A stretch of DNA of 49,285 nucleotides from Paracoccaceae bacterium (GTDB lineage: Bacteria; Pseudomonadota; Alphaproteobacteria; Rhodobacterales; Rhodobacteraceae): contig WGNF01000022.1 in assembly GCA_016124615.1 (NCBI GenBank), positions 1-49,285 of the forward strand. Direction: 5' to 3'. This document shows positions 7,757 through 14,930 of the stretch, one piece after another (the first letter of the stretch is position 1; each line of letters opens with the position of its first letter). The notes beneath the pieces were generated by a model. The model searched no databases and had not been told where the DNA came from. It saw only the letters and a program-made list of their open reading frames with translations. The position numbers were made by a program, and so were the translations under genes.

Positions 7757-8164
7757 ATGCCCCTTCTCGTGCTTTACCTCGCGACCGCCGTCGTGTTCCT
7801 CGCGCTCGACGCCGTCATGCTCAAGCTGGTCATGCGGCCGTTGTTCGAGGTTCACATCGGCCCGCTGATGGTGCCCGTTCCGCGCCTTGGCCCGGCGGTG
7901 GTTTTCTATCTGGCCTATGTCGCGGGGCTCCTCTGGCTGGTCTCGCTGCCCGCGCTGCGCGCGCAATCGCCGGGGCAGGCGCTGGTCGGCGGCGCCGTGC
8001 TGGGTGCGATCGCCTATGGCACCTACGAGTTCACCAGCTACGCCATCATGCGCGACTGGTCGCCGCGCATGGTGATCGTCGATGTCGGTTGGGGCACGGT
8101 GCTGACGGCGCTGTCTGCCTGGGCGGGTGTGGCGGTCACCCGGCTGCTGGTTCCGGGCGCGTAG
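7757..8164 (+). CDS. DUF2177 family membrane protein
   Basis: A 135-residue integral membrane protein with about four hydrophobic helices. It shows the DUF2177 pattern: N-terminal LYLATAVVFLALDAVML, central VFYLAYVAGLLWLV, then GAVLGAIAYGTYEFTSYAIMRDWS and a last helix with VDVGWGTVLTAL. The function of the family is unknown. The start is the ATG at 7757, preceded by AGAGGA; an upstream ATG at 7703 would overlap the sigma-E promoter. The gene is separated from chrR by only 3 bases (convergent). The promoter sequence and position place it in the same singlet-oxygen regulon as chrR-rpoE. Confidence 0.85.
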   Translation: MPLLVLYLATAVVFLALDAVMLKLVMRPLFEVHIGPLMVPVPRLGPAVVFYLAYVAGLLWLVSLPALRAQSPGQALVGGAVLGAIAYGTYEFTSYAIMRDWSPRMVIVDVGWGTVLTALSAWAGVAVTRLLVPGA

Positions 8165-8167
8165 GGG

Positions 8168-8809
8168 TCAGATCCGGAACACGCGCTGCAACAGGCGCGG
8201 CACAAGCGCGTTGAACCGCAAGGGGGCGTCGGTTGCCGCAAGGCAGATGCAGGCCGGGCCCGCCATCGCCACCGGGGTATGCTCAAGGTCGCTTTCGACA
8301 ACCTGAACATCGCCGGGACCAAAAAGCCCGGTGTGGTCGCGAAAGCTGCCCTGCAACACCAGCGTCATTTCCAGCCCGTTGTGGCCGTGGTCGGGCACCG
8401 CCTTGCCGCCGGGGATGTAGAGCAGCCGCACCGCCCCCGCCGGGCCCGCCGACAAGATGGACTGCCGGATCCCGGCGCCAAGGCTGCGCCAGCGCGGCGG
8501 GCGGCCCCGCAGTTCGGCCATCACCGCAGCCGGGTAGATGCCTTGACGCACCGGCGCCGGCGCCGCCCCTCGCAGAGGCGCATCGAGGGCGGCAAGGGTG
8601 CGGGCGCGCAGGCCGGCGTCGGGTGCATCGCCGTCAAGCGCGTCCAGCGCGGTCCCGCCCAGAACCTCCTGCGCCTCGGCGGTGGCGCGACAGGCGTCGC
8701 ACAGCGACAGATGCGCGGCGACGACCACGGCAAAGGCATGCGGCAAGGCGCCAGAGGCATAGGCCTGCACGATATCGTCGGGGATGTGGTGGGTGGCGAC
8801 GAGCGACAT
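8168..8809 (-). CDS. chrR: ChrR-family zinc anti-sigma factor
   Basis: A 213-residue cytoplasmic anti-sigma factor, the same length as Rhodobacter sphaeroides ChrR as I recall it. The N-terminal zinc-binding anti-sigma domain has His8 and the H-x3-C-x2-C motif (His33, Cys37, Cys40). The C-terminal half is a cupin with DHGHNGLEMTLVLQGSFRD and a later LEHTPVA, which supply the His/His/Glu/His metal ligands used in the response to singlet oxygen. It holds RpoE inactive until singlet oxygen triggers release. The start ATG lies 2 bases after the rpoE stop, giving the classic rpoE-chrR operon. Confidence 0.94.
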   Translation of the reverse strand: MSLVATHHIPDDIVQAYASGALPHAFAVVVAAHLSLCDACRATAEAQEVLGGTALDALDGDAPDAGLRARTLAALDAPLRGAAPAPVRQGIYPAAVMAELRGRPPRWRSLGAGIRQSILSAGPAGAVRLLYIPGGKAVPDHGHNGLEMTLVLQGSFRDHTGLFGPGDVQVVESDLEHTPVAMAGPACICLAATDAPLRFNALVPRLLQRVFRI

Positions 8810-8811
8810 GG

Positions 8812-9381
8812 TCAGCGAAGTTCCTTCAGTTCGTGCCGCAACCGTTCCAGCCCCAGGCGGATGCGTGATTTGATCGTGCCAAGCGGCAGGCCGGACCGCT
8901 GGCGGATTTCGGTATGGGTCAGCTCGCCCAGAAACGACTGCTCGATCACCATGCGCTGTTCCGGCGCAAGCCGGTCGAGCGCGGCGCGCAGCCGACGGGC
9001 CTCCTGATCGAGCGCGAGGGTCTGGGCGGCATCCGCCTCGACCCCTTCCTCGGCCCGCGCGAGTTCGTCGGGCAGCGGGCGACGCTCGCGGCGGATAACG
9101 TCGATCTGACGGTTGCGGGCGATGCGATAGACCCAGGCCGAGGCCGGGGCGCGGCCGGGGTCGAACTGCTCGGCCTTCTGCCAGACCGTCAGCATCACCT
9201 CTTGCACCAGTTCGTCGACCATCGCGCGGGGCAGCCCGCTGCGCAGCATCATCGCCTTCAGCCGGGGCGCGAAATAGTCGAAAAGCCGACCGAACGCCGC
9301 ACGGTCGCGCCGGTCGCGCACCGCGATCAGCCATTCCGTGGGGGGCGAAAGGTCCGACCCGGCGCTGTCTTGTGGCTCCAT
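8812..9381 (-). CDS. rpoE: ECF sigma factor RpoE (singlet-oxygen response, ECF11-like)
   Basis: A 189-residue group IV sigma factor. Region 2 covers FGRLFDYFAPRLKAMMLRSG through AWVYRIARNRQIDVIRRERR; region 4 is LAPEQRMVIEQSFLGELTHTEIRQRSGLPLGTIKSRIRLGLERLR. Its partner ChrR follows directly, so the pair matches the Rhodobacter singlet-oxygen system. I use the ATG at 9381 (MEPQDSAGSD). A more upstream ATG at 9474 would fall at the predicted transcription start of the sigma-E promoter (-10 at 9481-9486), so it is unlikely to be used. The promoter is RpoE-type, so the gene is autoregulated. Confidence 0.93.
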   Translation of the reverse strand: MEPQDSAGSDLSPPTEWLIAVRDRRDRAAFGRLFDYFAPRLKAMMLRSGLPRAMVDELVQEVMLTVWQKAEQFDPGRAPASAWVYRIARNRQIDVIRRERRPLPDELARAEEGVEADAAQTLALDQEARRLRAALDRLAPEQRMVIEQSFLGELTHTEIRQRSGLPLGTIKSRIRLGLERLRHELKELR

Positions 9382-9480
9382 CTGCACGACCTGCTTGCGC
9401 GGAACAACGCCCCGGACCAGCCCGTGGACGTCGCCGATGCCCCGCGGCACCCTGATATTGATCTCGCTCAGCATACCGTC

Positions 9481-9508
9481 TCTACGCTGCGGGCCAAGAC
9501 ATGGATCA
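9481..9508 (-). promoter_or_regulatory. RpoE-type promoter for rpoE-chrR (minus strand)
   Basis: Read on the minus strand: TGATCC (9508-9503), a 16-base spacer, CGTAGA (9486-9481). The spacing is identical to the promoter at 9513-9540. Its -35 box forms the left arm of the palindrome GGATCACCGGTGATCC at 9503-9518. Confidence 0.8.
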
Positions 9509-9512
9509 CCGG

Positions 9513-9540
9513 TGATCCGGGCCGACAGGCGTTTCGTAGT
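9513..9540 (+). promoter_or_regulatory. RpoE-type promoter for the lipid-modification operon (plus strand)
   Basis: TGATCC (9513-9518), a 16-base spacer, CGTAGT (9535-9540). It forms the right arm of the palindrome shared with the rpoE promoter; only four bases separate the two -35 hexamers. It drives the gene starting at 9589. Confidence 0.8.
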
Positions 9541-9580
9541 CTTTTCAGTGGCCACCATCAGGGTCGCCCCCGCTGAAAAG
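9541..9580 (+). repeat. Inverted repeat overlapping the SD of the 9589 gene
   Basis: CTTTTCAGTGG (9541-9551) pairs with CCGCTGAAAAG (9570-9580), an 11-bp stem with one G-U and an 18-base loop. Its right arm contains the start of the SD AAGGA (9578-9582). If transcription starts near 9546-9547, part of the left arm would be missing from the RNA, so a role in the mRNA is uncertain. Confidence 0.5.
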
Positions 9581-9588
9581 GACTGCCG

Positions 9589-10890
9589 ATGTCGTTCGAC
9601 GCCCCACCCGAAGCCCGCCGCGCGCCGCCGCGCCGCATCGCCGTAGTCGGTGGCGGCATCTCGGGCATGGCGGCGGCGTTGCTGCTGGCGCCGGGCAACC
9701 GCGTGACTTTGTTCGAGACTGAACCGCGGCTGGGCGGCCATGCGCGCACCGTGGTGGCAGGAAAGCGCGGCGATCAGGCGGTGGATACCGGCTTTATCGT
9801 TTTCAACTATGCCAACTATCCCCACCTGACCCGGCTTTTCACCGAGCTTGAGGTGCCGGTGCAACGCAGCGACATGAGCTTCGGCGCCACCCTGGAGGGT
9901 GGGCGGATCGAATATGGGCTGAAAAATCTCTCGGCGCTCTTTGCCCAGCGGCGGAACCTGCTGCGCCCGGATTTCCTTGCCATGCTGCGCGACATCCTGC
10001 GATTCAACGCGCAGGCCGAGGCGGCGGCGGAAGTGGGCGAGATGACGGTGGACGATCTAGTTCGCGTGCTCGGCCTGGGCCAGTCGTTCCGGCGCAACTA
10101 TCTGTTGCCGATGTGCGGCGCGATCTGGTCGACGCCGTCGGCCGAGGTTGGCGCCTTTCCCGCCCGTAGCCTGCTGCGCTTCTTTCGCAACCATGCGCTG
10201 CTGTCGCCCAGCGGCCAGCACCAGTGGTGGACGGTGGCGGGCGGCAGCCTGGAATATGTCAGCCGCCTTGCCGCGCGGCTGGCGGTGCTGGGGGTCGAGC
10301 TGCACACCGGCTGCCCGGTGCGCGCGGTGACGCGGGATGCGGCAGGCGTTACCCTGCGCGCCGAAGGTGGCCTGCCCGAGCGGTTCGACGAGGTAGTGCT
10401 GGCCTGCCATTCCGATCAGGCGCTGGCGATGCTGACCGACCCGGCGCCGGAGGAACGGGCGGCGCTGTCGGCCATCGCCTATCGCCCGAACCGGGCCGTG
10501 CTGCACGCCGACGCCCGCCAGATGCCGCGGCGGCGGGCGTGCTGGTCGGCCTGGGTCTATCAGACCGAGCGGGCCGGGCAGCAGGATGCGGTGGGCGTCA
10601 CCTACTGGATGAACCGGTTGCAGAACATCCCCGAGGCCGATCCCTTGTTTGTGACGCTGAACCCGCAGCGGCCGGTGGATCCGCGGCTGATCTATGACGA
10701 TGTGACCTTTGCCCACCCGGTCTTTGACCGCGCCGCGCTGAAGGCGCAGGAGGCGATCGCCGCCCGCAACGGCACGCGCCACACCTGGTTCGCCGGCGCA
10801 TGGCTGCGCTACGGCTTTCACGAGGACGGCTTTGCCAGCGCGGTCCGCATCGCCAGCGCGATGGAGCGGGCGGCACGGGTGTCGGCATGA
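9589..10890 (+). CDS. NAD/FAD-dependent oxidoreductase (COG2907-type amine-oxidase fold; UfaD-like)
   Basis: A 433-residue flavoprotein. The dinucleotide-binding motif GGGISG is at 21-26, followed by the FAD signature LGGHARTV and the family block VDTGFIVFNYANYPHLTRLFTELEVPVQRSDMSF. It is the first gene of an RpoE-driven operon with DUF1365, a CFA-type methyltransferase and an SDR. As I recall, a related R. sphaeroides flavoprotein (UfaD) is an RpoE target that desaturates methylated fatty acids on the way to furan fatty acids, and this gene is a candidate ortholog. The ATG at 9589 follows AAGGA. The C-terminus overlaps the next gene (ATGA). The assignment to the furan pathway is inference from family and context. 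Confidence 0.82.
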   Translation: MSFDAPPEARRAPPRRIAVVGGGISGMAAALLLAPGNRVTLFETEPRLGGHARTVVAGKRGDQAVDTGFIVFNYANYPHLTRLFTELEVPVQRSDMSFGATLEGGRIEYGLKNLSALFAQRRNLLRPDFLAMLRDILRFNAQAEAAAEVGEMTVDDLVRVLGLGQSFRRNYLLPMCGAIWSTPSAEVGAFPARSLLRFFRNHALLSPSGQHQWWTVAGGSLEYVSRLAARLAVLGVELHTGCPVRAVTRDAAGVTLRAEGGLPERFDEVVLACHSDQALAMLTDPAPEERAALSAIAYRPNRAVLHADARQMPRRRACWSAWVYQTERAGQQDAVGVTYWMNRLQNIPEADPLFVTLNPQRPVDPRLIYDDVTFAHPVFDRAALKAQEAIAARNGTRHTWFAGAWLRYGFHEDGFASAVRIASAMERAARVSA

Positions 10891-11639
10891 CCGCCTGGCC
10901 GGAATTCGTCGCCGCGGAAACCGTACATGCGCGGCGCGGGGCGACCCGCAACGCCTTTCGCTACCGGGTCGATTTCGTGCTGATCGACCCCGATGCGCGG
11001 CGGGGCCCGATGCTCTTTTCCCGCAACGCGCCCAACCTTGCCTCGGTGCACGACCGCACGCATGGCGGCCCGCGCGGTGCCGGTGCGGGCGCGGTCTGGG
11101 CCCGGCGGGCGCTGGCCGATGCGGGCGCGCCCGCGGGCCTTGCGCTTCGGCTGCTGACCCAGCCGCGCTTTTTCGGGTTCTGGTTCAACCCGGTCAGCTT
11201 CTGGCTCGCCTTCGACGGCGACGCACTGGTTGCGGCCATCGCCGAGGTTTCCAACACCTTCGGCGACCGCCATTCCTACCTTTGCGCGCACCCCGGCTTT
11301 GCCCCGATCGGCCCGCAGGACCGGCTGGCGGCGCAGAAGATCTTTCATGTCTCGCCGTTTCAGGGGGTTTCGGGCGATTACGATTTCGCCTTCGACATCA
11401 CGCCCGCGCGCATCGCCATTCGCATCGCGCTGAAGGACGGCGCCGAGGGTGTGGTGGCCACCCTCACCGGCCCCCGCGCGCCGCTGACCAACCGCGCGCT
11501 GATCGGCGCGGCGCTACGCCGACCCCTTGGGCCGCTCCGCACGCTCGCGCTGATCTACTGGCGCGCACTTTGGCTGCGCGCCAAGGGCGTTCGCTACCGT
11601 TCCAGACCGTTGCCGCCAGATCAGGAGATCAGCCGATGA
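10887..11639 (+). CDS. DUF1365 domain protein
   Basis: A 250-residue protein of the DUF1365 family. Characteristic blocks are ETVHARRGATRNAFRYRVDFVLIDPD, LLTQPRFFGFWFNPVSFWLAF and AEVSNTFGDRHSYLC, then KIFHVSPFQGVSGDYDF. The biochemical function is unknown, but the gene is repeatedly found between COG2907 flavoproteins and CFA-like methyltransferases, as here, which suggests a shared lipid substrate. The start ATG overlaps the upstream stop (ATGA) and the stop overlaps the next ATG, so all three are coupled. No signal peptide or transmembrane helix is evident. Confidence 0.85.
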   Translation: MTAWPEFVAAETVHARRGATRNAFRYRVDFVLIDPDARRGPMLFSRNAPNLASVHDRTHGGPRGAGAGAVWARRALADAGAPAGLALRLLTQPRFFGFWFNPVSFWLAFDGDALVAAIAEVSNTFGDRHSYLCAHPGFAPIGPQDRLAAQKIFHVSPFQGVSGDYDFAFDITPARIAIRIALKDGAEGVVATLTGPRAPLTNRALIGAALRRPLGPLRTLALIYWRALWLRAKGVRYRSRPLPPDQEISR

Positions 11640-12793
11640 TGCCCTTCGCCACCCGCCGCCTGCAACGGGGCCTCTTCGACACCTGCGCCCGCCTGTCGGA
11701 GGGTCGTCTGCGGCTGATCACGCCCGAGGGCCACCGCCACGACTTCGGCAGCACCGGCCCCGAGGCCGAGCTTCGGCTGCGCGACTGGTCGGCCGCCGCC
11801 GCCATCGCCGCGCGCGGCGACATCGGCTTTGGCGAGGCCTATGTGGCAGGCCTGTGGGATACGCCATCGGTCGAGAGCGTGGCGCGGGTCGCGCTGACCA
11901 ACCTGACCGAGCTTGGCCCGGCCGCCACGCCGCGCCCGCTGCAACGGCTGAAGCTGCGCGCGATCGACCAGTTGATGCGCGCCAATTCCCGCCGTGGTGC
12001 GGCGCGCAACATCCGGGCCCACTACGACGTCGGCAACGAATTCTATCAGCTCTGGCTCGACCGCTCGATGACCTATTCCGCGGCGCTCTACGCCCCCGGT
12101 GACGATCTGGGCCGCGCGCAGGCCCGCAAATACGACCGCATCCTGGATCGCCTCGGGTCGGCCGAGCGCGTGCTGGAACTGGGCTGCGGCTGGGGCGGCT
12201 TTGCCGAACGTGCGGCCGATCAGGGCCGCCACGTCACCGGCATCACCATCTCGCCCAGCCAGAAGGGCTATGCCGATGCGCGCCTCGACGGGCGCGCCGA
12301 GATCCGCCTGCAAGACTACCGCGACACCGCGGGGCGGTTCGACGCCATCGTCTCGATCGAGATGGTCGAGGCGGTCGGCGCGCGCTACTGGCCGCAATAT
12401 TTCGCGACCCTGCGCGACCGTCTGGCCGAGGGTGGGCGGGCCGTCATTCAGGCGATCACCGTGCCCGATGCGGGCTTTGCGGGCTACAGCCGCCGCTCGG
12501 ATTTCATCCGCCACTACACCTTTCCCGGCGGCATGTTGCTGTCGGAGGCGACGATCGCGCACGAGGCGCGCCGCGCCGGGTTGAGGGTCGGCGAGGTCTT
12601 CGGCTTCGGCACGCATTACGCCGAGACCTGCCGCGACTGGGCCACCCGGCTTGAAGCCGCCGCACCACGCATCCGGGCGCTTGGCCATGACGAGGCGTTC
12701 CTGCGCAGTTGGCGCTATTACCTTGGCACCTGCGCCGCGACCTTCGCGACCGGCCACGCCAATGTCGTGCAGGCGGAGCTTTGCCATGCCTGA
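11636..12793 (+). CDS. Cyclopropane-fatty-acid-synthase-family SAM methyltransferase (UfaM/CfaA-like)
   Basis: A 385-residue methyltransferase. The CFA-family block AHYDVGNEFYQLWLDRSMTYSAALY starts near residue 128 and the SAM-binding motif ELGCGWGG is at 181-188. They are followed by GITISPSQKGYADARL, SIEMVEAVGARYWPQYF and YSRRSDFIRHYTFPGGML, all typical of Cfa. Enzymes of this type methylate the double bond of phospholipid acyl chains, giving cyclopropane or, in Rhodobacter, methyl-branched unsaturated chains. The promoter is RpoE-dependent, consistent with a membrane response to singlet oxygen. The start is ATG 11636 (MMPFATRR), overlapping the DUF1365 stop; the second ATG at 11639 is an alternative. 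It overlaps the SDR gene by 8 bases. Confidence 0.87.
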   Translation: MMPFATRRLQRGLFDTCARLSEGRLRLITPEGHRHDFGSTGPEAELRLRDWSAAAAIAARGDIGFGEAYVAGLWDTPSVESVARVALTNLTELGPAATPRPLQRLKLRAIDQLMRANSRRGAARNIRAHYDVGNEFYQLWLDRSMTYSAALYAPGDDLGRAQARKYDRILDRLGSAERVLELGCGWGGFAERAADQGRHVTGITISPSQKGYADARLDGRAEIRLQDYRDTAGRFDAIVSIEMVEAVGARYWPQYFATLRDRLAEGGRAVIQAITVPDAGFAGYSRRSDFIRHYTFPGGMLLSEATIAHEARRAGLRVGEVFGFGTHYAETCRDWATRLEAAAPRIRALGHDEAFLRSWRYYLGTCAATFATGHANVVQAELCHA

Positions 12794-13505
12794 GCCAAAG
12801 CGCTGGTGGATCGTCGGCGCCAGCGAAGGGCTTGGCCGCGCGCTGGCCCATCGGCTCGATGCCGAGGGGGCCTCGCTGATCCTGTCGGCGCGGAATGCCG
12901 AGCGGCTTGACAGCCTCGCGGCCGAATTGCGCAACGCCCGGACGCTGCAGATGGATGTGACCGATGCCGCCTCGGTCGCCCGCGCCGTGCAAGAGGCGGG
13001 CGAGGTCGACGGGATCGTCTATTCCGTCGGCCTTTACGAACCGATGTCGGCCCGCGACTGGAACACCGATGCCGCCGTCGCGCTGGCCGAGGCGAATTTC
13101 ATCGGCGCCCTGCGCGTCCTTGGCGGCATCGTCCCGGCAATGTGCGCGCGCGGAGCCGGGCATGTCGTCGTGATCGGCTCGCTTGCCGGGTTCCGTGGCC
13201 TGCCCGGCGCGATCGGCTACGGCGCCAGCAAGGCGGCGCTGATGCATCTGGCCGAAAACCTCCGCGCCGATCTGCGCGGCAGCGGGGTGCGGGTTCAACT
13301 GGTCAATCCGGGGTTCATCGACACCCGGCTGACGCGCAAGAACAGCTTCAGGATGCCGTTCCTGATGTCGGCAGAGGATGCCGCCGCCCGCACCCACCGC
13401 GCCATGCAGGGCGGCCGCTTCGCGACCAGCTTTCCGGCCCTGTTCGCCCTGTTCTTTCGAGTCGGTTCCTGTCTGCCGCTGCGGGTGTTTCAGGCGCTGT
13501 TCTAG
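12786..13505 (+). CDS. Short-chain dehydrogenase/reductase (SDR)
   Basis: A 239-residue NAD(P)-dependent oxidoreductase. The nucleotide-binding motif GASEGLGR is at 11-18, the catalytic serine lies in VVVIGSLAGF, and the YGASK catalytic tyrosine and lysine are at about 145 and 149. The start ATG lies inside the end of the methyltransferase gene, so it is the fourth gene of the RpoE operon. In this neighbourhood SDRs accompany flavoprotein/DUF1365/CFA genes in many proteobacteria; the substrate is unknown. The C-terminus has a hydrophobic tail (SFPALFALFFRVGSCLPLRVFQALF) that may hold it at the membrane. After its stop, 134 bases lead to the terminator. Confidence 0.87.
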   Translation: MPEPKRWWIVGASEGLGRALAHRLDAEGASLILSARNAERLDSLAAELRNARTLQMDVTDAASVARAVQEAGEVDGIVYSVGLYEPMSARDWNTDAAVALAEANFIGALRVLGGIVPAMCARGAGHVVVIGSLAGFRGLPGAIGYGASKAALMHLAENLRADLRGSGVRVQLVNPGFIDTRLTRKNSFRMPFLMSAEDAAARTHRAMQGGRFATSFPALFALFFRVGSCLPLRVFQALF

Positions 13506-13639
13506 CGGGGGGCGGTTGGGGAACAAACGCGCGGCGGCGCCGGCGGGTGGTCGGGTTGGTCCGATGGCCATCCGTCAGGGCCGGATTTCGCCTTGAGATC
13601 GGGACAGACGCACTGCGCACGGCTGGACCGAAAGGAACC

Positions 13640-13675
13640 AAAAGACCCGCAACTCGAAAGAGTTGCGGGTCTTTT
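13640..13675. terminator. Bidirectional intrinsic terminator, 16-bp perfect stem
   Basis: An A4-flanked stem runs 13640-13655 and pairs perfectly with 13660-13675; the loop is GAAA (plus strand) and each strand ends in TTTT. It lies between the end of the sigma-E operon (plus) and the 3' end of tRNA-Leu (minus), so it can stop both. Confidence 0.9.
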
Positions 13676-13683
13676 GTTGGTAG

Positions 13684-13768
13684 TGGTGCCCAGAAGAGGA
13701 CTCGAACCTCCACGCCTTGCGGCACTGGTACCTGAAACCAGCGCGTCTACCAATTCCGCCATCTGGGC
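13684..13768 (-). tRNA. tRNA-Leu, anticodon CAG
   Basis: Read on the minus strand, this is an 85-base tRNA with a 7-bp acceptor stem (GCCCAGA / TCTGGGC) and encoded ACCA 3' end. The anticodon stem CTGGT/ACCAG encloses loop TTCAGGT (anticodon CAG), there is a short class-II variable arm, and the T-loop is TTCGAGT. The large variable arm and the anticodon identify leucine. Confidence 0.95.
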
Positions 13769-13783
13769 GATGTCGTGGAGCGC

Positions 13784-13812
13784 GATGTAGCGGGCCTCGC
13801 GGGGGCTGTCAA
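13784..13812 (-). promoter_or_regulatory. Sigma-70-type promoter of tRNA-Leu
   Basis: On the minus strand, TTGACA (13812-13807), a 17-base spacer, then TACATC (13789-13784). The predicted start is about 8-10 bases before the mature tRNA 5' end at 13768. Confidence 0.75.
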
Positions 13813-13926
13813 CAGGGTGCGCCGCGAATTTACGTGTTCGAATCCCGACTTGTCCGAACCAGCCCGGAAGGTTATGCAACAGCAGCATTGCCCGCGCGCG
13901 ACCCTTGGATACGGAGGCTTGGCGAC

Positions 13927-14913
13927 ATGTCGAAACTGGTGACCATCATCGGCGGATCCGGGTTTGTCGGGCGCTATGTCGCGCGGCGGATGGCGAAAGA
14001 GGGCTGGCGCGTCCGTGTCGCCGTCCGCCGCCCGAACGAGGCGCTGTTCGTGCGCCCTTACGGCGTTGTCGGGCAGGTCGAGCCGGTGCCGTGCAACATC
14101 CGCGATGATGCCTCGGTCCGGTCGGCGTTGATGGGGGCGGATGCGGTGGTGAACTGCGTCGGCACTTTCGATGCCAAGGGGCGCAACAACTTCGATGCGG
14201 TGCAGGCCGAGGGGGCCGGGCGCGTGGCGCGGATCGCCGCCGAACTGGGGCTGGCGCATCTGGTGCAGCTGTCGGCGATCGGCGCCGATGCGACCTCGCG
14301 CAGCGCCTATGGCCGCAGCAAGGCGGCGGGCGAGGCGGCGGTGCGTGCGGCTTTTCCCGGCGCGGTGATTCTGCGGCCCTCGGTGATCTTCGGCAACGAA
14401 GACGGGTTCTTCAACCGCTTCGCCGGGATGGCGACGATGGGGCCGATCCTGCCGGTGGTGGGGGCCGCAACGCGGTTTCAGCCGGTCTATGTCGATGACG
14501 TGGCGCAGGCGGTGGCGAAGGGTGTGATGGGCGAGGCGTCGGCCGGCACCTATGAGCTTGGCGGCCCCGATGTGATGACTTTCCGCGCGTGGATGCAGGC
14601 GATGCTGGGGGTGATCCGGCGCCGTCGGCTGGTGCTGAACGTGCCGTTCTGGGTCGCTTCGATCCTGGCACATGCGCTCGATCTGGTGCAGTCGCTGTCG
14701 CTGGGGCTGGTGCATAACGGCACGCTGACCGCCGATCAGGTGCGCAGCCTGCGGCATGACAGCGTCGTGGCGCCGGGCGCCAAGGGGCTGGCCGATCTGG
14801 GGATCGTGCCGACGCCCGCGATGGCGGTGCTGCCGGAATATCTGTGGCGCTTCCGCCCCGCCGGGCAATACGCCGCGATCAAGGAATCGGCAAAGCGCCA
14901 GCGTAAGGCCTGA
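13927..14913 (+). CDS. NDUFA9-like / complex I-associated NAD(P)-binding protein (SDR extended-atypical)
   Basis: A 328-residue Rossmann protein beginning VTIIGGSGFVGRYVARRMAKEGWRVRVAVRRP. Later it has LVQLSAIGADATSRSAYGRSKAAGEAAVRAAFPGAVILRPSVIFG and FQPVYVDDVAQAV, the pattern of bacterial proteins related to the mitochondrial complex I subunit NDUFA9. In bacteria the role is poorly defined; binding of NADPH is expected from the GGxGFxG motif. The ATG at 13927 is preceded by GGCTTGGCGAC, a weak SD. It is followed by uppP after 17 bases and may be cotranscribed. It is divergent from tRNA-Leu. Confidence 0.85.
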   Translation: MSKLVTIIGGSGFVGRYVARRMAKEGWRVRVAVRRPNEALFVRPYGVVGQVEPVPCNIRDDASVRSALMGADAVVNCVGTFDAKGRNNFDAVQAEGAGRVARIAAELGLAHLVQLSAIGADATSRSAYGRSKAAGEAAVRAAFPGAVILRPSVIFGNEDGFFNRFAGMATMGPILPVVGAATRFQPVYVDDVAQAVAKGVMGEASAGTYELGGPDVMTFRAWMQAMLGVIRRRRLVLNVPFWVASILAHALDLVQSLSLGLVHNGTLTADQVRSLRHDSVVAPGAKGLADLGIVPTPAMAVLPEYLWRFRPAGQYAAIKESAKRQRKA

Positions 14914-14930
14914 ACCCACAGGAGATTCTG

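Noticed and set aside
7601..7966. N-terminal extension of the ModE-like gene to 7966
   Set aside because: The extra residues are antisense to the DUF2177 gene and cover its sigma-E promoter; no homology to ModE.
9382..9474. Upstream ATG (9474) as the rpoE start
   Set aside because: It falls at the predicted transcription start of the sigma-E promoter, which would make the mRNA leaderless; the family N-terminus fits the ATG at 9381.
13836..13861. tRNA 3'-end-like string (GTTCGAATCCCGACTTGTCC then GAACCA), possible att remnant
   Set aside because: The T-stem does not pair and no matching tRNA or integrase is nearby; likely chance.
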